From assembly GCA_947381945.1 (NCBI GenBank), contig CANCXM010000021.1, forward strand, positions 1 through 52,993: a DNA stretch of 52,993 nucleotides, read 5' to 3'. A model generated the notes under the pieces. That model was not told where the DNA came from and searched no databases. It saw only the letters and a list, made by a program, of their open reading frames with translations. Position numbers and translations under genes: made by a program. This DNA comes from an uncultured Muribaculaceae bacterium. GTDB taxonomy: Bacteria; Bacteroidota; Bacteroidia; Bacteroidales; Muribaculaceae. Within the stretch, counting starts at the first letter, position 1, and every line of letters begins with the position of its first letter. This document shows positions 17,522 to 25,596 of the stretch, piece after piece.

Positions 17522-17562
17522 TTTCTCTATTCTCTATACTCTATACTTTCTCCTCTATACTA
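17522..17562 (-). repeat. Third copy of the AGTATAGAG repeat
   Basis: On the minus strand this segment between the aldo/keto reductase and lactonase genes reads AGTATAGAGGAGAAAGTATA followed by GAGTATAGAGAATAG. That is nearly identical to the first 40 bases of the 95-base tandem repeat at 40687-40876. It may be a general dispersed element. The role is unknown. Confidence 0.6.
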
Positions 17563-17609
17563 AAGGACTTAGTACTTTATACTTATTTTTTGCTCAAAAA
17601 GCAAAAAAT

Positions 17610-18542
17610 CTACGAGTTCTTCCAACGCACACGCATCTGGTCACCGATGATCTCGCGGACTTCACGGACGAGGTTCTCATCCATCGGCTCCTCAGCAAAC
17701 GCAAGATTCTTGCGCACATTGTCGGGATTAGCCGAGCTGAAGAGAGTGGTGGCGATGCGGGGATTGCTGATTGCATACTGCACTGCAAGTTTCTCGATGG
17801 GATAACCCTTGGCGTTGCAGTGAGCGGCGGCGCGCTGACAGGCTTCGACAAGCGGTTTGGGAGCCGGATGCCATGCGGGCACACCGCGCTGCGAGAGCAG
17901 ACCCATCGACAGCGGCGAAGCGCTTATCACACCGATGCCCTTCTCCTCAAACATGTCGAGATAGTCGACGAGCATGTCGTCGTTGAGCGTATAGTGACAG
18001 AAATTCATGATAGTCTCCACCATGCCTTCGGGAGTGTTCTCGACAACCCATTTGATATTCTCAGGCTGAAGGTCGGTGATGCCGACGTGGCCCACGAGAC
18101 CTGCCTCCTTAAGCTCGACGAGTGCCGGAAGGGTTTCCTCGGCAACCTGCTTGAGGTCGGCAAACTCGATGTCGTGGACATTTATGAGGTCGATATAGTC
18201 AATGCCGAGGCGCTCCATGCTCTCGCTGACGCTCTCCTTGGCACGCTTGGCCGAATAGTCCCAGGTGTTCACACCGTCCTTGCCGTAGCGGCCCACCTTC
18301 GTGGAGAGGAAATATTTGTCGCGGGGAATCTCGCGCAGAGCCTTGCCGAGAACAGTCTCGGCCTTGTAGTGTCCGTAGTAAGGCGACACGTCGATGAAGT
18401 TCATGCCTCCGTCAACCGCCGCATGGACAGCCTCGATGGCGCGGGGTTCGTTGATGTCGTGGAACACTGCTCCGAGCGACGACGCTCCGAAGCTCAATGC
18501 CGACACCTTCATGCCGGTTTTGCCTATTTCATGATATTCCAT
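17610..18542 (-). CDS. Aldo/keto reductase, L-fucose/L-galactose dehydrogenase type
   Basis: A 310-residue NAD(P)-dependent oxidoreductase of the aldo/keto reductase superfamily. The catalytic tetrad is visible: Asp51, Tyr56 (NFIDVSPYYGHY), Lys82 (LSTKVGRYG) and His123 (LINVHDIEF). The overall pattern is that of plant L-galactose dehydrogenase and bacterial L-fucose dehydrogenase, which oxidise C1 of L-sugars to lactones. It is first in the minus-strand operon and has a good promoter at 18661-18690. The lactonase and zinc dehydrogenase that follow fit a route from the free sugar to the aldonate and beyond. No dehydratase or aldolase for the lower part lies in the window. Confidence 0.82.
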   Translation of the reverse strand: MEYHEIGKTGMKVSALSFGASSLGAVFHDINEPRAIEAVHAAVDGGMNFIDVSPYYGHYKAETVLGKALREIPRDKYFLSTKVGRYGKDGVNTWDYSAKRAKESVSESMERLGIDYIDLINVHDIEFADLKQVAEETLPALVELKEAGLVGHVGITDLQPENIKWVVENTPEGMVETIMNFCHYTLNDDMLVDYLDMFEEKGIGVISASPLSMGLLSQRGVPAWHPAPKPLVEACQRAAAHCNAKGYPIEKLAVQYAISNPRIATTLFSSANPDNVRKNLAFAEEPMDENLVREVREIIGDQMRVRWKNS

Positions 18543-18660
18543 AATGTATTATGCAATGTTAAGGTGAAATGCTTGTTGTGATTGTTATTCATATTGTTTA
18601 CGACGATGTCTGACGACTGTCAACTGCCGGACTTATTGTCCCGTCGTCCCTTCGTCTCCG

Positions 18661-18690
18661 CAAAGTTACGAATTTACCGACAAGCACCAA
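18661..18690 (-). promoter_or_regulatory. Promoter of the sugar-oxidation operon
   Basis: On the minus strand: TTG at 18690-18688, a 19-base spacer, TAACTTTG at 18668-18661. The predicted start site is near 18654, about 110 bases before the aldo/keto reductase ATG. Confidence 0.65.
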
Positions 18691-18780
18691 AAAATACATC
18701 TATAGAATTCGTGGCAGGGAGCATGGAATATCAAAAAAATCATACCGCAGGCAGAATGATAGTGCCCTGAAAAAACAGGG

Positions 18781-18871
18781 AAGCTGCGCAGCAGCGATAT
18801 GATGGTAACTTTTAACTTTGAATCTCTTCTGCAAAGGTAAAAGCTACCATCACATCGCTGTTTCACAGCTT
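18781..18871. repeat. Long inverted repeat with promoter-like motifs in the loop
   Basis: Arms of about 22 bases, 18792-18813 and 18839-18860 (CAGCGATATGATGG region and its complement), differ at two positions that remain wobble-compatible. Outer AAGCTG/CAGCTT sequences extend the pairing. The loop holds TAACTTTG on the plus strand (18813-18820) and TACCTTTG on the minus strand (18839-18832), both matches to the -7 consensus, but no TTG stands at the right distance on either side. The remaining stretch to 19130 contains the repeat at 18931 and nothing else I can identify. Confidence 0.6.
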
Positions 18872-18930
18872 ACAGGTTGCCATCCGGCAGGATCGTCCGG
18901 TTAATTCGTTTCGCAAGTTTATCCGGCAAC

Positions 18931-18965
18931 TTCATCCGGCATACGCGCTACAGCGCGTCCCTACA
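18931..18965 (-). repeat. 35-base repeat with GCGC palindrome, copy 1
   Basis: A 35-base sequence, ttcatccggcatacgcgcta at its start, whose exact reverse complement occurs at 43040-43074; a third, more divergent copy lies at 43121-43150. The core GCGCTACAGCGC is an inverted repeat. It resembles REP-type intergenic elements. Confidence 0.7.
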
Positions 18966-19130
18966 ATCAAACCTATAATCTATCCGGAAAATTCAGAGAA
19001 TGTCAGTCCACTTTTTTCCCATAATGCGTACACACCATTGCAAGCGATGCCACGCCACATTGCATCGCATCCGGCTGCTTGATGAATTGGAATGACATAC
19101 GCGGAGGCTGAATTCAAATGAATTAGAAAC

Positions 19131-21215
19131 TTACTTAGTATCCTTGACTTCCTCATAGTCCTGCAAGCCGGTGGTTAGGTTGGTTTTCACGTTCTTTCCA
19201 CCTCGGAAATACCATCTGACTGTCAGACCGACATATTGTTCGGGATTTGTATAGTGAAGCGATACCTTCTGACCGTTTGTCCGGCGGTCAAGCCGGCGGC
19301 GTTTGCTGATTGGCTTGAAATCAAGTATAAACTGAAGGTAGTTGTTCATGAAAGTCTTGTATATCTTACCATCAACACTGTAGACCGTATGGTATGTGCG
19401 GTCAAGATAATTATAGGTAGGTTCAAGGTCAGCGTTAATCGATCCGCCCCATCCGTGCTTGAACGTCAGCGAGTTGTTAAGGATATAGATATGACGGAAG
19501 CGCGTCTTGTCGTAATGCACTCCTCCGATTGTGACATCCTCGGGGTTAAGAGAGAACCTGCTGATAAACTTCAAGCGCCACTGTTTCACCGGCTTCACAT
19601 TCAGTTCGGCACGGAGTGCCCAGGACTGCGCACCGTTGTAATTCACTGGCTTTGTGTAGAATATATCCTTATTGGTCTGATCCTGAAAAGTCTCCCATGC
19701 GATGGCATTCCTGTCGTAGAAATATGAAGCTGTAAGGCCGAGGAGATTATTGAAGAGGTTGACACCGGCCATCACGAGATGTTCGGTCGTGGCCTTCAGT
19801 TCAGGGTTTCCGACACTGTAGTTATACGCATCCTCCCACGTCACGAGCGACGATATAGCCGAATACGGGATATTGTCGAGGAGATGCTTATAGCTCAGAG
19901 AAGCCGAGTGCTTGCCGTTGTTTCCGAAGGGAAGCATCAGTTGGACGGTCGGGTTGATGGCCCACTGGGTGTTGCGCGTACGCTTCCCGGCCTCAAGAGG
20001 GTCATACTCTATGCGGTTGAGCTGCCAGTTGAGTCCCGCGCTGTAGCGCAACTGACCTACCGAACCCCGGGCGGAAGCGTAGACGAGCGGAGTGAGGCCC
20101 TTGGTATCAAACGGCAGATCCGCAGTAATCCCCGCATCTGCTCCGGTCTGCGAACCCGGACGGTATTTGGCCGATATTGACTTGACGGACAGGCCCGTCT
20201 GGACTGAATGACGGGAATTGACTGGAATGTCGAAATCCACATCACCCTGGAGAAGGTCGGTGGTATTCCTGTAACTCTGCTCCAGACCGTCAATGCCGTC
20301 GCTGAAATAAGAGCGGCGGTTTCTGTCACCGCGCCTGTAATAATCAACAGTGGCCGTCAGCGATGTCCCGTTTTCGTTGAGCTGGGAATACAATTTGAGG
20401 GTGCCGGCCTGGGAGAGTATCCTGTTCCTCTGACCGATGACCGACATTGACTCATCCAACATTGTAGTCGCCACCGGTTTACGCAAGGCTGTGGAGATGA
20501 AGTAACTTCCGGCAAGATAGGTGTTATCACCGAAATCGTAAGTGAGCGAAAATCTGTTGGCGATTGACGAGGTGCGGTTGTCGGTCACCTCTTTCATCCT
20601 CACGATGCTTCCCGGCCCCTCTATCGACTGGTCCTGCCACTCCTTGAGCTGCATCCACGAGGGAGCGACATACTCATAGAAACTGACCCTGCCGTAACGT
20701 CCGCTGACCACTCCCGACAGCGATTCCAGCCCAACTCCGTTACGCCGCATGGCTGTGGCACTTCCGCTGACACTGCCTGCAAATCCACCTTCCGGCGGAC
20801 GGCGGAGGGTGATCCATATCGAACCGCCCGCCTGAGCGGTGTTCTGGTTCACTCCGCTCAGATATTTCACCTGCACTTTCTCAATCATTTCGGCAGGGAT
20901 ATTGTCGAGCTCGCTGCGGTCGTTGAGCTTGATGCCGTTGACATAAATCTCGCTGACATCAAATCCGTTTATTTTCAATGCCTTGGACTCAAGACTAACC
21001 GACGGGAGATAGACAAGGGCCTCCACAACCGGTTTACCTTTCAAAAAATCAGCACCACGGAGATTGGTGACATAGCCCTCGGCAGTCTTGACTGTGCGCG
21101 AGGCGACCACAGTGACTTCCCCGAGCTGCTCGCTCTGTTCCTGGGCCTTTGCGCCGCTTACCACTGACAGAAACAGGATGGATAGAATTGCAATACGTAA
21201 TGAATTGGTTGACAT
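19131..21215 (-). CDS. TonB-dependent outer-membrane receptor
   Basis: A 694-residue protein with signal peptide (IAILSILFLSVVSGAKAQ). A plug domain follows: QLGEVTVVASRTVKTAEGYV is the TonB-box region, then LVYLPSVSLESKALKINGFD and VSEIYVNGIKLNDR. The rest is a beta-barrel of about 550 residues with many alternating aromatic strands. It lacks the N-terminal carboxypeptidase-like domain and the 1000-residue size of SusC. A four-strand motif typical of siderophore receptors cannot be assigned, so the ligand is unknown. No SusD-like partner is adjacent. A membrane protein gene follows upstream on the same strand after a 233-base gap. The C-terminal end is unusually polar for a barrel (GLQDYEEVKDTK), with no terminal Phe. 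Confidence 0.8.
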   Translation of the reverse strand: MSTNSLRIAILSILFLSVVSGAKAQEQSEQLGEVTVVASRTVKTAEGYVTNLRGADFLKGKPVVEALVYLPSVSLESKALKINGFDVSEIYVNGIKLNDRSELDNIPAEMIEKVQVKYLSGVNQNTAQAGGSIWITLRRPPEGGFAGSVSGSATAMRRNGVGLESLSGVVSGRYGRVSFYEYVAPSWMQLKEWQDQSIEGPGSIVRMKEVTDNRTSSIANRFSLTYDFGDNTYLAGSYFISTALRKPVATTMLDESMSVIGQRNRILSQAGTLKLYSQLNENGTSLTATVDYYRRGDRNRRSYFSDGIDGLEQSYRNTTDLLQGDVDFDIPVNSRHSVQTGLSVKSISAKYRPGSQTGADAGITADLPFDTKGLTPLVYASARGSVGQLRYSAGLNWQLNRIEYDPLEAGKRTRNTQWAINPTVQLMLPFGNNGKHSASLSYKHLLDNIPYSAISSLVTWEDAYNYSVGNPELKATTEHLVMAGVNLFNNLLGLTASYFYDRNAIAWETFQDQTNKDIFYTKPVNYNGAQSWALRAELNVKPVKQWRLKFISRFSLNPEDVTIGGVHYDKTRFRHIYILNNSLTFKHGWGGSINADLEPTYNYLDRTYHTVYSVDGKIYKTFMNNYLQFILDFKPISKRRRLDRRTNGQKVSLHYTNPEQYVGLTVRWYFRGGKNVKTNLTTGLQDYEEVKDTK

Positions 21216-21400
21216 GGGTTAATATGGATTGTATAGTATTCAGTTCATGGTGCCGGAATCGAATCTATCGTCCGGCTTCCATTTTATTCATTAAAAACAG
21301 GCAGATTGGCTAAGCAATCTTCTGTTGCACATGGATTGCATAATCACTCTATATTATAAAGACGGTATATTAACAAAAAAGTTACTTCAATTATAAAAAA

Positions 21401-21432
21401 CATGTACTATAATTCTTCTATTATAGACCATG
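21401..21432 (-). terminator. Weak hairpin after the 21449-21757 gene
   Basis: Arms 21401-21413 and 21420-21432 (CTATAAT/ATTATAG plus CATG/CATG) pair with an internal mismatch. It is AT-rich and possibly a terminator. Confidence 0.3.
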
Positions 21433-21448
21433 TAATGGTAACACTCTT

Positions 21449-21757
21449 CTATGTTTGTTGAGAATTATTTTTGCCTAACACCGGTGATACCAGACATATC
21501 GGAATCAACAATAAAACATTCCAAAGCATTTTCTTCAGTGACATGTCAAAAGCATACCCAACTGTAAAGATGCAGAGCATTGCAGTTGCCACACCGCTTA
21601 CCAAAAGTATCGGTGCACGCTTTCGCGCATCTGAAATGCGTTTCCTTATCAAAAGATTAACTATCAGCATGACTATGATTCCAGCAGAAATGACTATTAA
21701 TGACATCTGCCATGGCATAGGCAAAAAATCCAGGATTCCGACTTCTAAAATTTTCAT
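21449..21757 (-). CDS. Small membrane protein of unknown function
   Basis: A 102-residue protein with three predicted membrane helices: MSLIVISAGIIVMLIVNLLI near residues 18-38, APILLVSGVATAMLCIFTVG near 48-67, and MLWNVLLLIPICLVSPVLG near 78-96. A basic linker (RKRISDARKR) between helices 1 and 2 suggests a cytoplasmic loop. I do not recognise a family. It lies in the AT-rich patch upstream of the TonB receptor, on the same strand but with its own downstream hairpin. Reading-frame length, hydrophobic pattern and a sensible ATG support it as real; nothing points to a role. Confidence 0.5.
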   Translation of the reverse strand: MKILEVGILDFLPMPWQMSLIVISAGIIVMLIVNLLIRKRISDARKRAPILLVSGVATAMLCIFTVGYAFDMSLKKMLWNVLLLIPICLVSPVLGKNNSQQT

Positions 21758-21890
21758 TGTTTTACTGGTTGATTAATGATTGATTAATGTTAGGAATGAG
21801 TGCTTTCAAAAATCAGGCGCAAATATAAACAAGCATTTTTTACTTGATAAAGTATTTCCCTAAAATTGCATTTGTCAAATATACGGAATT

Positions 21891-22052
21891 TTATTCAGAT
21901 TCACGCCAACAAAGTGAACTATTTATGGCTTGTTGAGCCAAAAGAGCTAACTTTAATCTGAGATCATCAGAAATTTCAGCATTCAACAATACCGAATTCA
22001 AATCTGCAGCGTATGAATGAACCGCTGCCTCCGATAGTAAAGCACATTTCAC
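21891..22052 (-). CDS. Small open frame, possibly remnant of a gene
   Basis: The minus-strand frame is open back to about 22094 but has no ATG; GTG at 22052 would give 53 residues (VKCALLSEAAVHSYAADLN, ending LLAQQAINSSLCWRESE). The composition is protein-like. It overlaps the end of the neighbouring small gene in another frame, so it could be the shifted 3' half of that gene. Confidence 0.25.
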   Translation of the reverse strand: MKCALLSEAAVHSYAADLNSVLLNAEISDDLRLKLALLAQQAINSSLCWRESE

Positions 22053-22074
22053 AGCAATTTTTCCGGTAAAATTC

Positions 22075-22269
22075 TTATGAATAACATTCCAACACTATTC
22101 TTGAAGGAGCTTTTGGCATATTAGTGACTGAATCAAGATTATTATTATGCTCTAATACAAGCTTTTTAGTAGTTTCTTCACTCTTTTGCCCTTCTGATGA
22201 TGCATTCAAAGGGAATAAAAACATGATTATACTAAAAACTACCGTTAAAATTTTACTTATAATTGACAT
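22075..22269 (-). CDS. Small secreted protein, possibly truncated DUF3244 type
   Basis: A 64-residue protein with a clear signal peptide (MSIISKILTVVFSIIMFLFP, cleavage near LNASS). The mature part is about 40 residues, ending NMPKAPSRIVLECYS. The end resembles the beginning of the DUF3244 domain of small Bacteroidota secreted proteins, which normally continues for some 70 residues, so the gene may be shortened by a frameshift at about 22080. An upstream in-frame ATG at 22296 is not needed. Context: it lies downstream of the terminator of the TPR-HTH regulator gene, on the same strand. Low certainty. Confidence 0.4.
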   Translation of the reverse strand: MSIISKILTVVFSIIMFLFPLNASSEGQKSEETTKKLVLEHNNNLDSVTNMPKAPSRIVLECYS

Positions 22270-22376
22270 AGTATTTAATTTTGATTGACGATGCAAAATT
22301 CCTCATTTTCCTTAAATCAACAATAATTTAAGCCGGGTCAAATTGCCACCACTCCGCAACGGTATCACACTAATAA

Positions 22377-22434
22377 TCAATGCAATAGCCCCATGAGGAA
22401 ATTTCTAAAATTCCTCATTGGGCTATCGCATTGA
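22377..22434 (-). terminator. Strong hairpin after the regulator gene
   Basis: Arms of 24 bases (22377-22400 and 22411-22434) pair with only one or two mismatches around a 10-base loop. It lies 60 bases downstream of the regulator stop codon. Confidence 0.65.
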
Positions 22435-22494
22435 CTATCAATAAATTACAATAGCCCTATGTTATATCATAATATCATACTGAATATCAATAAA

Positions 22495-24282
22495 TTACCC
22501 TAATTTATCCACAAAACGCATACAATCGTCAACCCCCGAATTAAGTATTCTGGTCTTTATGCGAGCTTTCTTGTTGTAGAAATATTTAAGTTTTATATCA
22601 GTAAACTGGCAGATTGCCCTTGGAGAAAAACCGGCATAAATATATGTGATAAACACTATATCTTCAGGCTTAAGAAAACTGCATTCTTTTTTCAAATCGG
22701 CAACAATATTGCCCATATATTTATTGACCGCATCTTCTATGTCACGCAGACTCTTCTTGTCGCGCATTTTGTTTATCTCTCCTTCCACATTATTATAAAT
22801 AATTTTACGGGAAATTTCCGAGTCATGGTCTTCAAAATATTCATTGCACAATGAATTGAGTAATGACCATCGTTCCTTGAATAGATTCTCTATTGTCGTG
22901 GCCATTTCATCGCTGCTCTTTTCCGCTGACAGTCTGTCGTTCAACAAAGCTATTGCCTCATTTTGTTTCTCAATTCTATTATGCAGGGATTGTATGTCCT
23001 GTTCTTTCACCGAAAGAGACTTTGACAGTCCATCGTTTTCCCTCATTCCTGCCACAAGCTGATTGGACAGAACGAGAATACGGTTCATCTTCTCGTCAAT
23101 CTCAACACTCTTCGTTCTCATGCGAAGTCTATAAGCAAAATATCCGCCGGATACAACAACAGCAAACACAACTATACAAAGCACGACAAGATAAATCAGC
23201 CTTTGCGATTTAGCCTGCTCTTTTTCCGCCTTATTCAGATAATAATCCCTTTGGGAAGTCATGACCGACTGGCGTATAACCTCCTCCAATGCATCATTCT
23301 GCAACTCAAGGATGCTGTCCAAGGCAGATATCTGCTCTCTCATCATCCCCTTAGTCCTATAGTATCTCTCATATTCCAAATATACAGCCATTTTTTCAGA
23401 GACGTGTGATGAAAGGAGGGACCTTGTGTCAATTTTCAATACAACAGGCTCCTTATCACCCGAAGTCATTTCCAAATCAGATAAATAAGCCATCCCTCTC
23501 GGAGTCTGACTGAAATCATCACCCAAACCTTTTAGTATCTCAAATATCTCGGATGCCTTATCATATTGTTTGGCCCAAATATAAATTGGAATCATTGTCC
23601 TGTATGAATACACCCGGAGAGCAGAATCGCCCGAAGATTCACACGGAAGTTTTGTAATGCTGTCCAGAATCGCGATACCATCGGAGCATCTTTTTAAATT
23701 GCCATATCCTAAACCCAAATCATATAATGCAAATCTGTGGTTCAATATTTTCCCGGCTTTCTCATAATGTTCTATCGCTTCTTTAGTATATTTCACAGCC
23801 TCCTGATCATTATAGGTGGCACAGTAAATATCAGCTATCAGTTCCGCAGCCTTGGCAATCCAATATGAATCCTCCAGTTCATGTGCCAAATCGTAGGCCG
23901 ACATAGCCGATGTGATAGCCGGATTCAAATTCCCCATGTGATGATTCACATATCCATAATAAAAATCAGCCTTCATCCTATCTCTGTCAGAACCTGCTGA
24001 CATATAATAAGTTCTGGCAAAATCAATCATTGTGTCAGAATCTATATTTATATTATTCTTCACTTTCGCCTGAACGGTCAGCAAATTGTACTTGGCAATA
24101 TGCTTGTCAGACTTTATATCCGTGGGGGAAAGTCGTGACAATATCTCCAATGCCGAATCGGGATATTGTTCCATAACAGACTCAGCCTCAGCCAAAAGGC
24201 CGACGCTTGACCCATCGCCCGAGCAGGAGGCGAGAAAGAGAAGAAATGGGAAGAATATGAGGAGCAGACAGTGACGAAACAT
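22495..24282 (-). CDS. TPR-membrane-HTH regulator, lipid-anchored or membrane-bound
   Basis: A 595-residue regulator with an architecture common in Bacteroidota. It has a lipoprotein-like start (LLLIFFPFLLFLASCSGDGS, Cys near residue 20), tetratricopeptide helices at about 30-330 (for example IAKAAELIADIYCATYNDQE), one membrane helix near 368-390 (LIYLVVLCIVVFAVVVSGGY), and a coiled coil at about 400-460. The cytoplasmic end carries a helix-turn-helix of LuxR-like type (KPEDIVFITYIYAGFSPRAI, then CQFTDIKLKYFYNKKARIKT). The C-terminal domain probably binds DNA or a sigma/anti-sigma partner; the periplasmic repeats probably sense a ligand or protein. Targets are unknown. It has a good promoter and lies in the same low-GC patch as the TonB receptor. 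Confidence 0.75.
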   Translation of the reverse strand: MFRHCLLLIFFPFLLFLASCSGDGSSVGLLAEAESVMEQYPDSALEILSRLSPTDIKSDKHIAKYNLLTVQAKVKNNINIDSDTMIDFARTYYMSAGSDRDRMKADFYYGYVNHHMGNLNPAITSAMSAYDLAHELEDSYWIAKAAELIADIYCATYNDQEAVKYTKEAIEHYEKAGKILNHRFALYDLGLGYGNLKRCSDGIAILDSITKLPCESSGDSALRVYSYRTMIPIYIWAKQYDKASEIFEILKGLGDDFSQTPRGMAYLSDLEMTSGDKEPVVLKIDTRSLLSSHVSEKMAVYLEYERYYRTKGMMREQISALDSILELQNDALEEVIRQSVMTSQRDYYLNKAEKEQAKSQRLIYLVVLCIVVFAVVVSGGYFAYRLRMRTKSVEIDEKMNRILVLSNQLVAGMRENDGLSKSLSVKEQDIQSLHNRIEKQNEAIALLNDRLSAEKSSDEMATTIENLFKERWSLLNSLCNEYFEDHDSEISRKIIYNNVEGEINKMRDKKSLRDIEDAVNKYMGNIVADLKKECSFLKPEDIVFITYIYAGFSPRAICQFTDIKLKYFYNKKARIKTRILNSGVDDCMRFVDKLG

Positions 24283-24317
24283 ATCAGTGTAAGCTTAGAT
24301 TATAAGGAATTCCGCAT

Positions 24318-24347
24318 CAAAGTTACGAAAATTCCCTTATAAATCAA
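24318..24347 (-). promoter_or_regulatory. Promoter of the TPR-HTH regulator gene
   Basis: On the minus strand: TTG at 24347-24345, 19-base spacer, TAACTTTG at 24325-24318, giving a 5' untranslated region of about 30 bases. The rest of the 306-base divergent gap to araD contains only a weaker TAACTTTA at 24519 on the plus strand. Confidence 0.65.
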
Positions 24348-24588
24348 GCCACACAGAGATTCAGAGGACAAGAAACGCCAACCGCCATTTTACCGTTCAC
24401 GCTCAAAGAAAATCACCCGCCTTGCCGGAAATCACCATCCCGGGAAAGCAAAACGGCTGAAAATTCTGCATTTTTGGAATTTCTGCACTTACTTACATTC
24501 TTTTATCCCCAAATTTTGTAACTTTACCAACCGATAGGAAAAAATACCGACCATCTATTTCAACTAAAAATAAATCAAACGAAAAACA

Positions 24589-25275
24589 ATGCTTGAAGAA
24601 TTAAAAGAAAAAGTATTCAAGGCCAACATAGACCTTGTGAAACATGGCCTCGTCATCTACACCTGGGGCAACGTCTCCGGCATAGACCCCGAAACCCGCC
24701 TCGTGGTCATCAAACCCAGCGGTGTCGACTATGACGACATGAAGGCTGAGGACATGGTGGTCGTCGACCTCGACGGCAACGTGGTTGAAGGCAAACTCCG
24801 CCCCTCGTCCGACACCCCCACCCACCTCGCGCTCTACCGCGCATTCCCTGAAATCGGCGGCGTGGTCCACACCCACTCCACCTACGCCACCGCATGGGCA
24901 CAGGCCGGCATCGACCTCCCCAACATCGGCACCACCCACGCAGACTACTTCCACCACGCCATCCCCTGCACCCCCGACATGACCGAAGCTGAGGTGATGG
25001 GCGACTATGAGCTCGAGACAGGCAACGTCATCATCAAGCGCTTCGAGGGCATGAACCCCATGCACACTCCCGGCGTGCTCGTCAAGAACCACGGTCCATT
25101 CTCATGGGGAAAGACTCCCGCCGATGCCGTCCACAATGCCGTCGTGATGGAACAGGTGGCAAAGATGGCCTACATCGCCTACGGTGTCAACCCCAACCTC
25201 ACCATGAATCCCCTCCTCATCGAGAAGCACTACAACCGCAAGCACGGCCCCGGCGCCTACTACGGCCAGAACTAA
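24589..25275 (+). CDS. araD: L-ribulose-5-phosphate 4-epimerase
   Basis: A 228-residue class II aldolase-fold enzyme that interconverts L-ribulose 5-phosphate and D-xylulose 5-phosphate. It is very close to E. coli AraD in sequence and length (231 residues there). Metal-binding and catalytic residues are present: Asp75 (RPSSDTPTH), His94 and His96 (VVHTHST), Asp119 (TTHADYF), His168 (KNHGPF) and a C-terminal Tyr (GPGAYYGQN). The substrate-contacting KPSGVDY motif is at residues 42-48. It stands alone, without araA, araB or an arabinose regulator nearby. It is followed by the palindromic repeat at 25312, which would terminate it. Confidence is high; close homologues act on L-xylulose 5-phosphate (UlaF/SgbE), which cannot be excluded. 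Confidence 0.9.
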   Translation: MLEELKEKVFKANIDLVKHGLVIYTWGNVSGIDPETRLVVIKPSGVDYDDMKAEDMVVVDLDGNVVEGKLRPSSDTPTHLALYRAFPEIGGVVHTHSTYATAWAQAGIDLPNIGTTHADYFHHAIPCTPDMTEAEVMGDYELETGNVIIKRFEGMNPMHTPGVLVKNHGPFSWGKTPADAVHNAVVMEQVAKMAYIAYGVNPNLTMNPLLIEKHYNRKHGPGAYYGQN

Positions 25276-25311
25276 AAACATCCCGGCGTGGCTCAGATAT
25301 AAGCCAAGACT

Positions 25312-25473
25312 GGAAGGGCACATAAAGACAAAGGGTCAGAAGAAACAAAAGATTTTTTTTACTTTGCAATCTCGCTGAAATAACTTCTAATCGAAAATTT
25401 ATTTCAGCAAATAACGGGAGTAAAATATAATTTCTTTTGTTTCTTCTGACCCTTTGTCTTTATGTACCCTTCC
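25312..25473. repeat. Palindromic repeat, copy 1 (ACATAAAG family)
   Basis: Arms of about 40 bases, 25312-25352 and 25433-25473, pair almost perfectly; the ends are GGAAGGG/CCCTTCC and the core is AAAGGGTCAGAAGAAAC. A T-run follows the left arm at 25352-25360. An inner hairpin (25374-25383 with 25399-25408, GCTGAAATAA and complement) lies in the spacer. It follows araD by 36 bases and can act as its terminator. Confidence 0.8.
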
Positions 25474-25514
25474 GTACCCTTCCTGCACAAGCTCATATTA
25501 CTGCACTATTTCCA

Positions 25515-25545
25515 TTGCGGATTCCGATATTTTTTCATAACTTTG
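25515..25545 (+). promoter_or_regulatory. Promoter of the GH31 gene
   Basis: TTG at 25515-25517, a 20-base spacer, TAACTTTG at 25538-25545. The start would be near 25552, leaving a 45-base leader. It shows the GH31 gene is transcribed separately from araD. Confidence 0.7.
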
Positions 25546-25596
25546 TAATGCGTAAAATTTTAACTGTAAAAACTTACACTCACTCCATTTCTAAAT

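Noticed and set aside
17499..18581. A 360-residue plus-strand open frame over the aldo/keto reductase
   Set aside because: The opposite strand shows the complete catalytic tetrad; this frame has no family pattern.
24601..25092. A minus-strand open frame within araD
   Set aside because: It is an antisense shadow; the composition is dominated by Val, Gly and His from complementing araD codons.
25312..25473. Insertion sequence or mobile gene at the palindrome
   Set aside because: The element is only about 160 bases and encodes nothing; it may be a miniature element, but no target duplication is clear.
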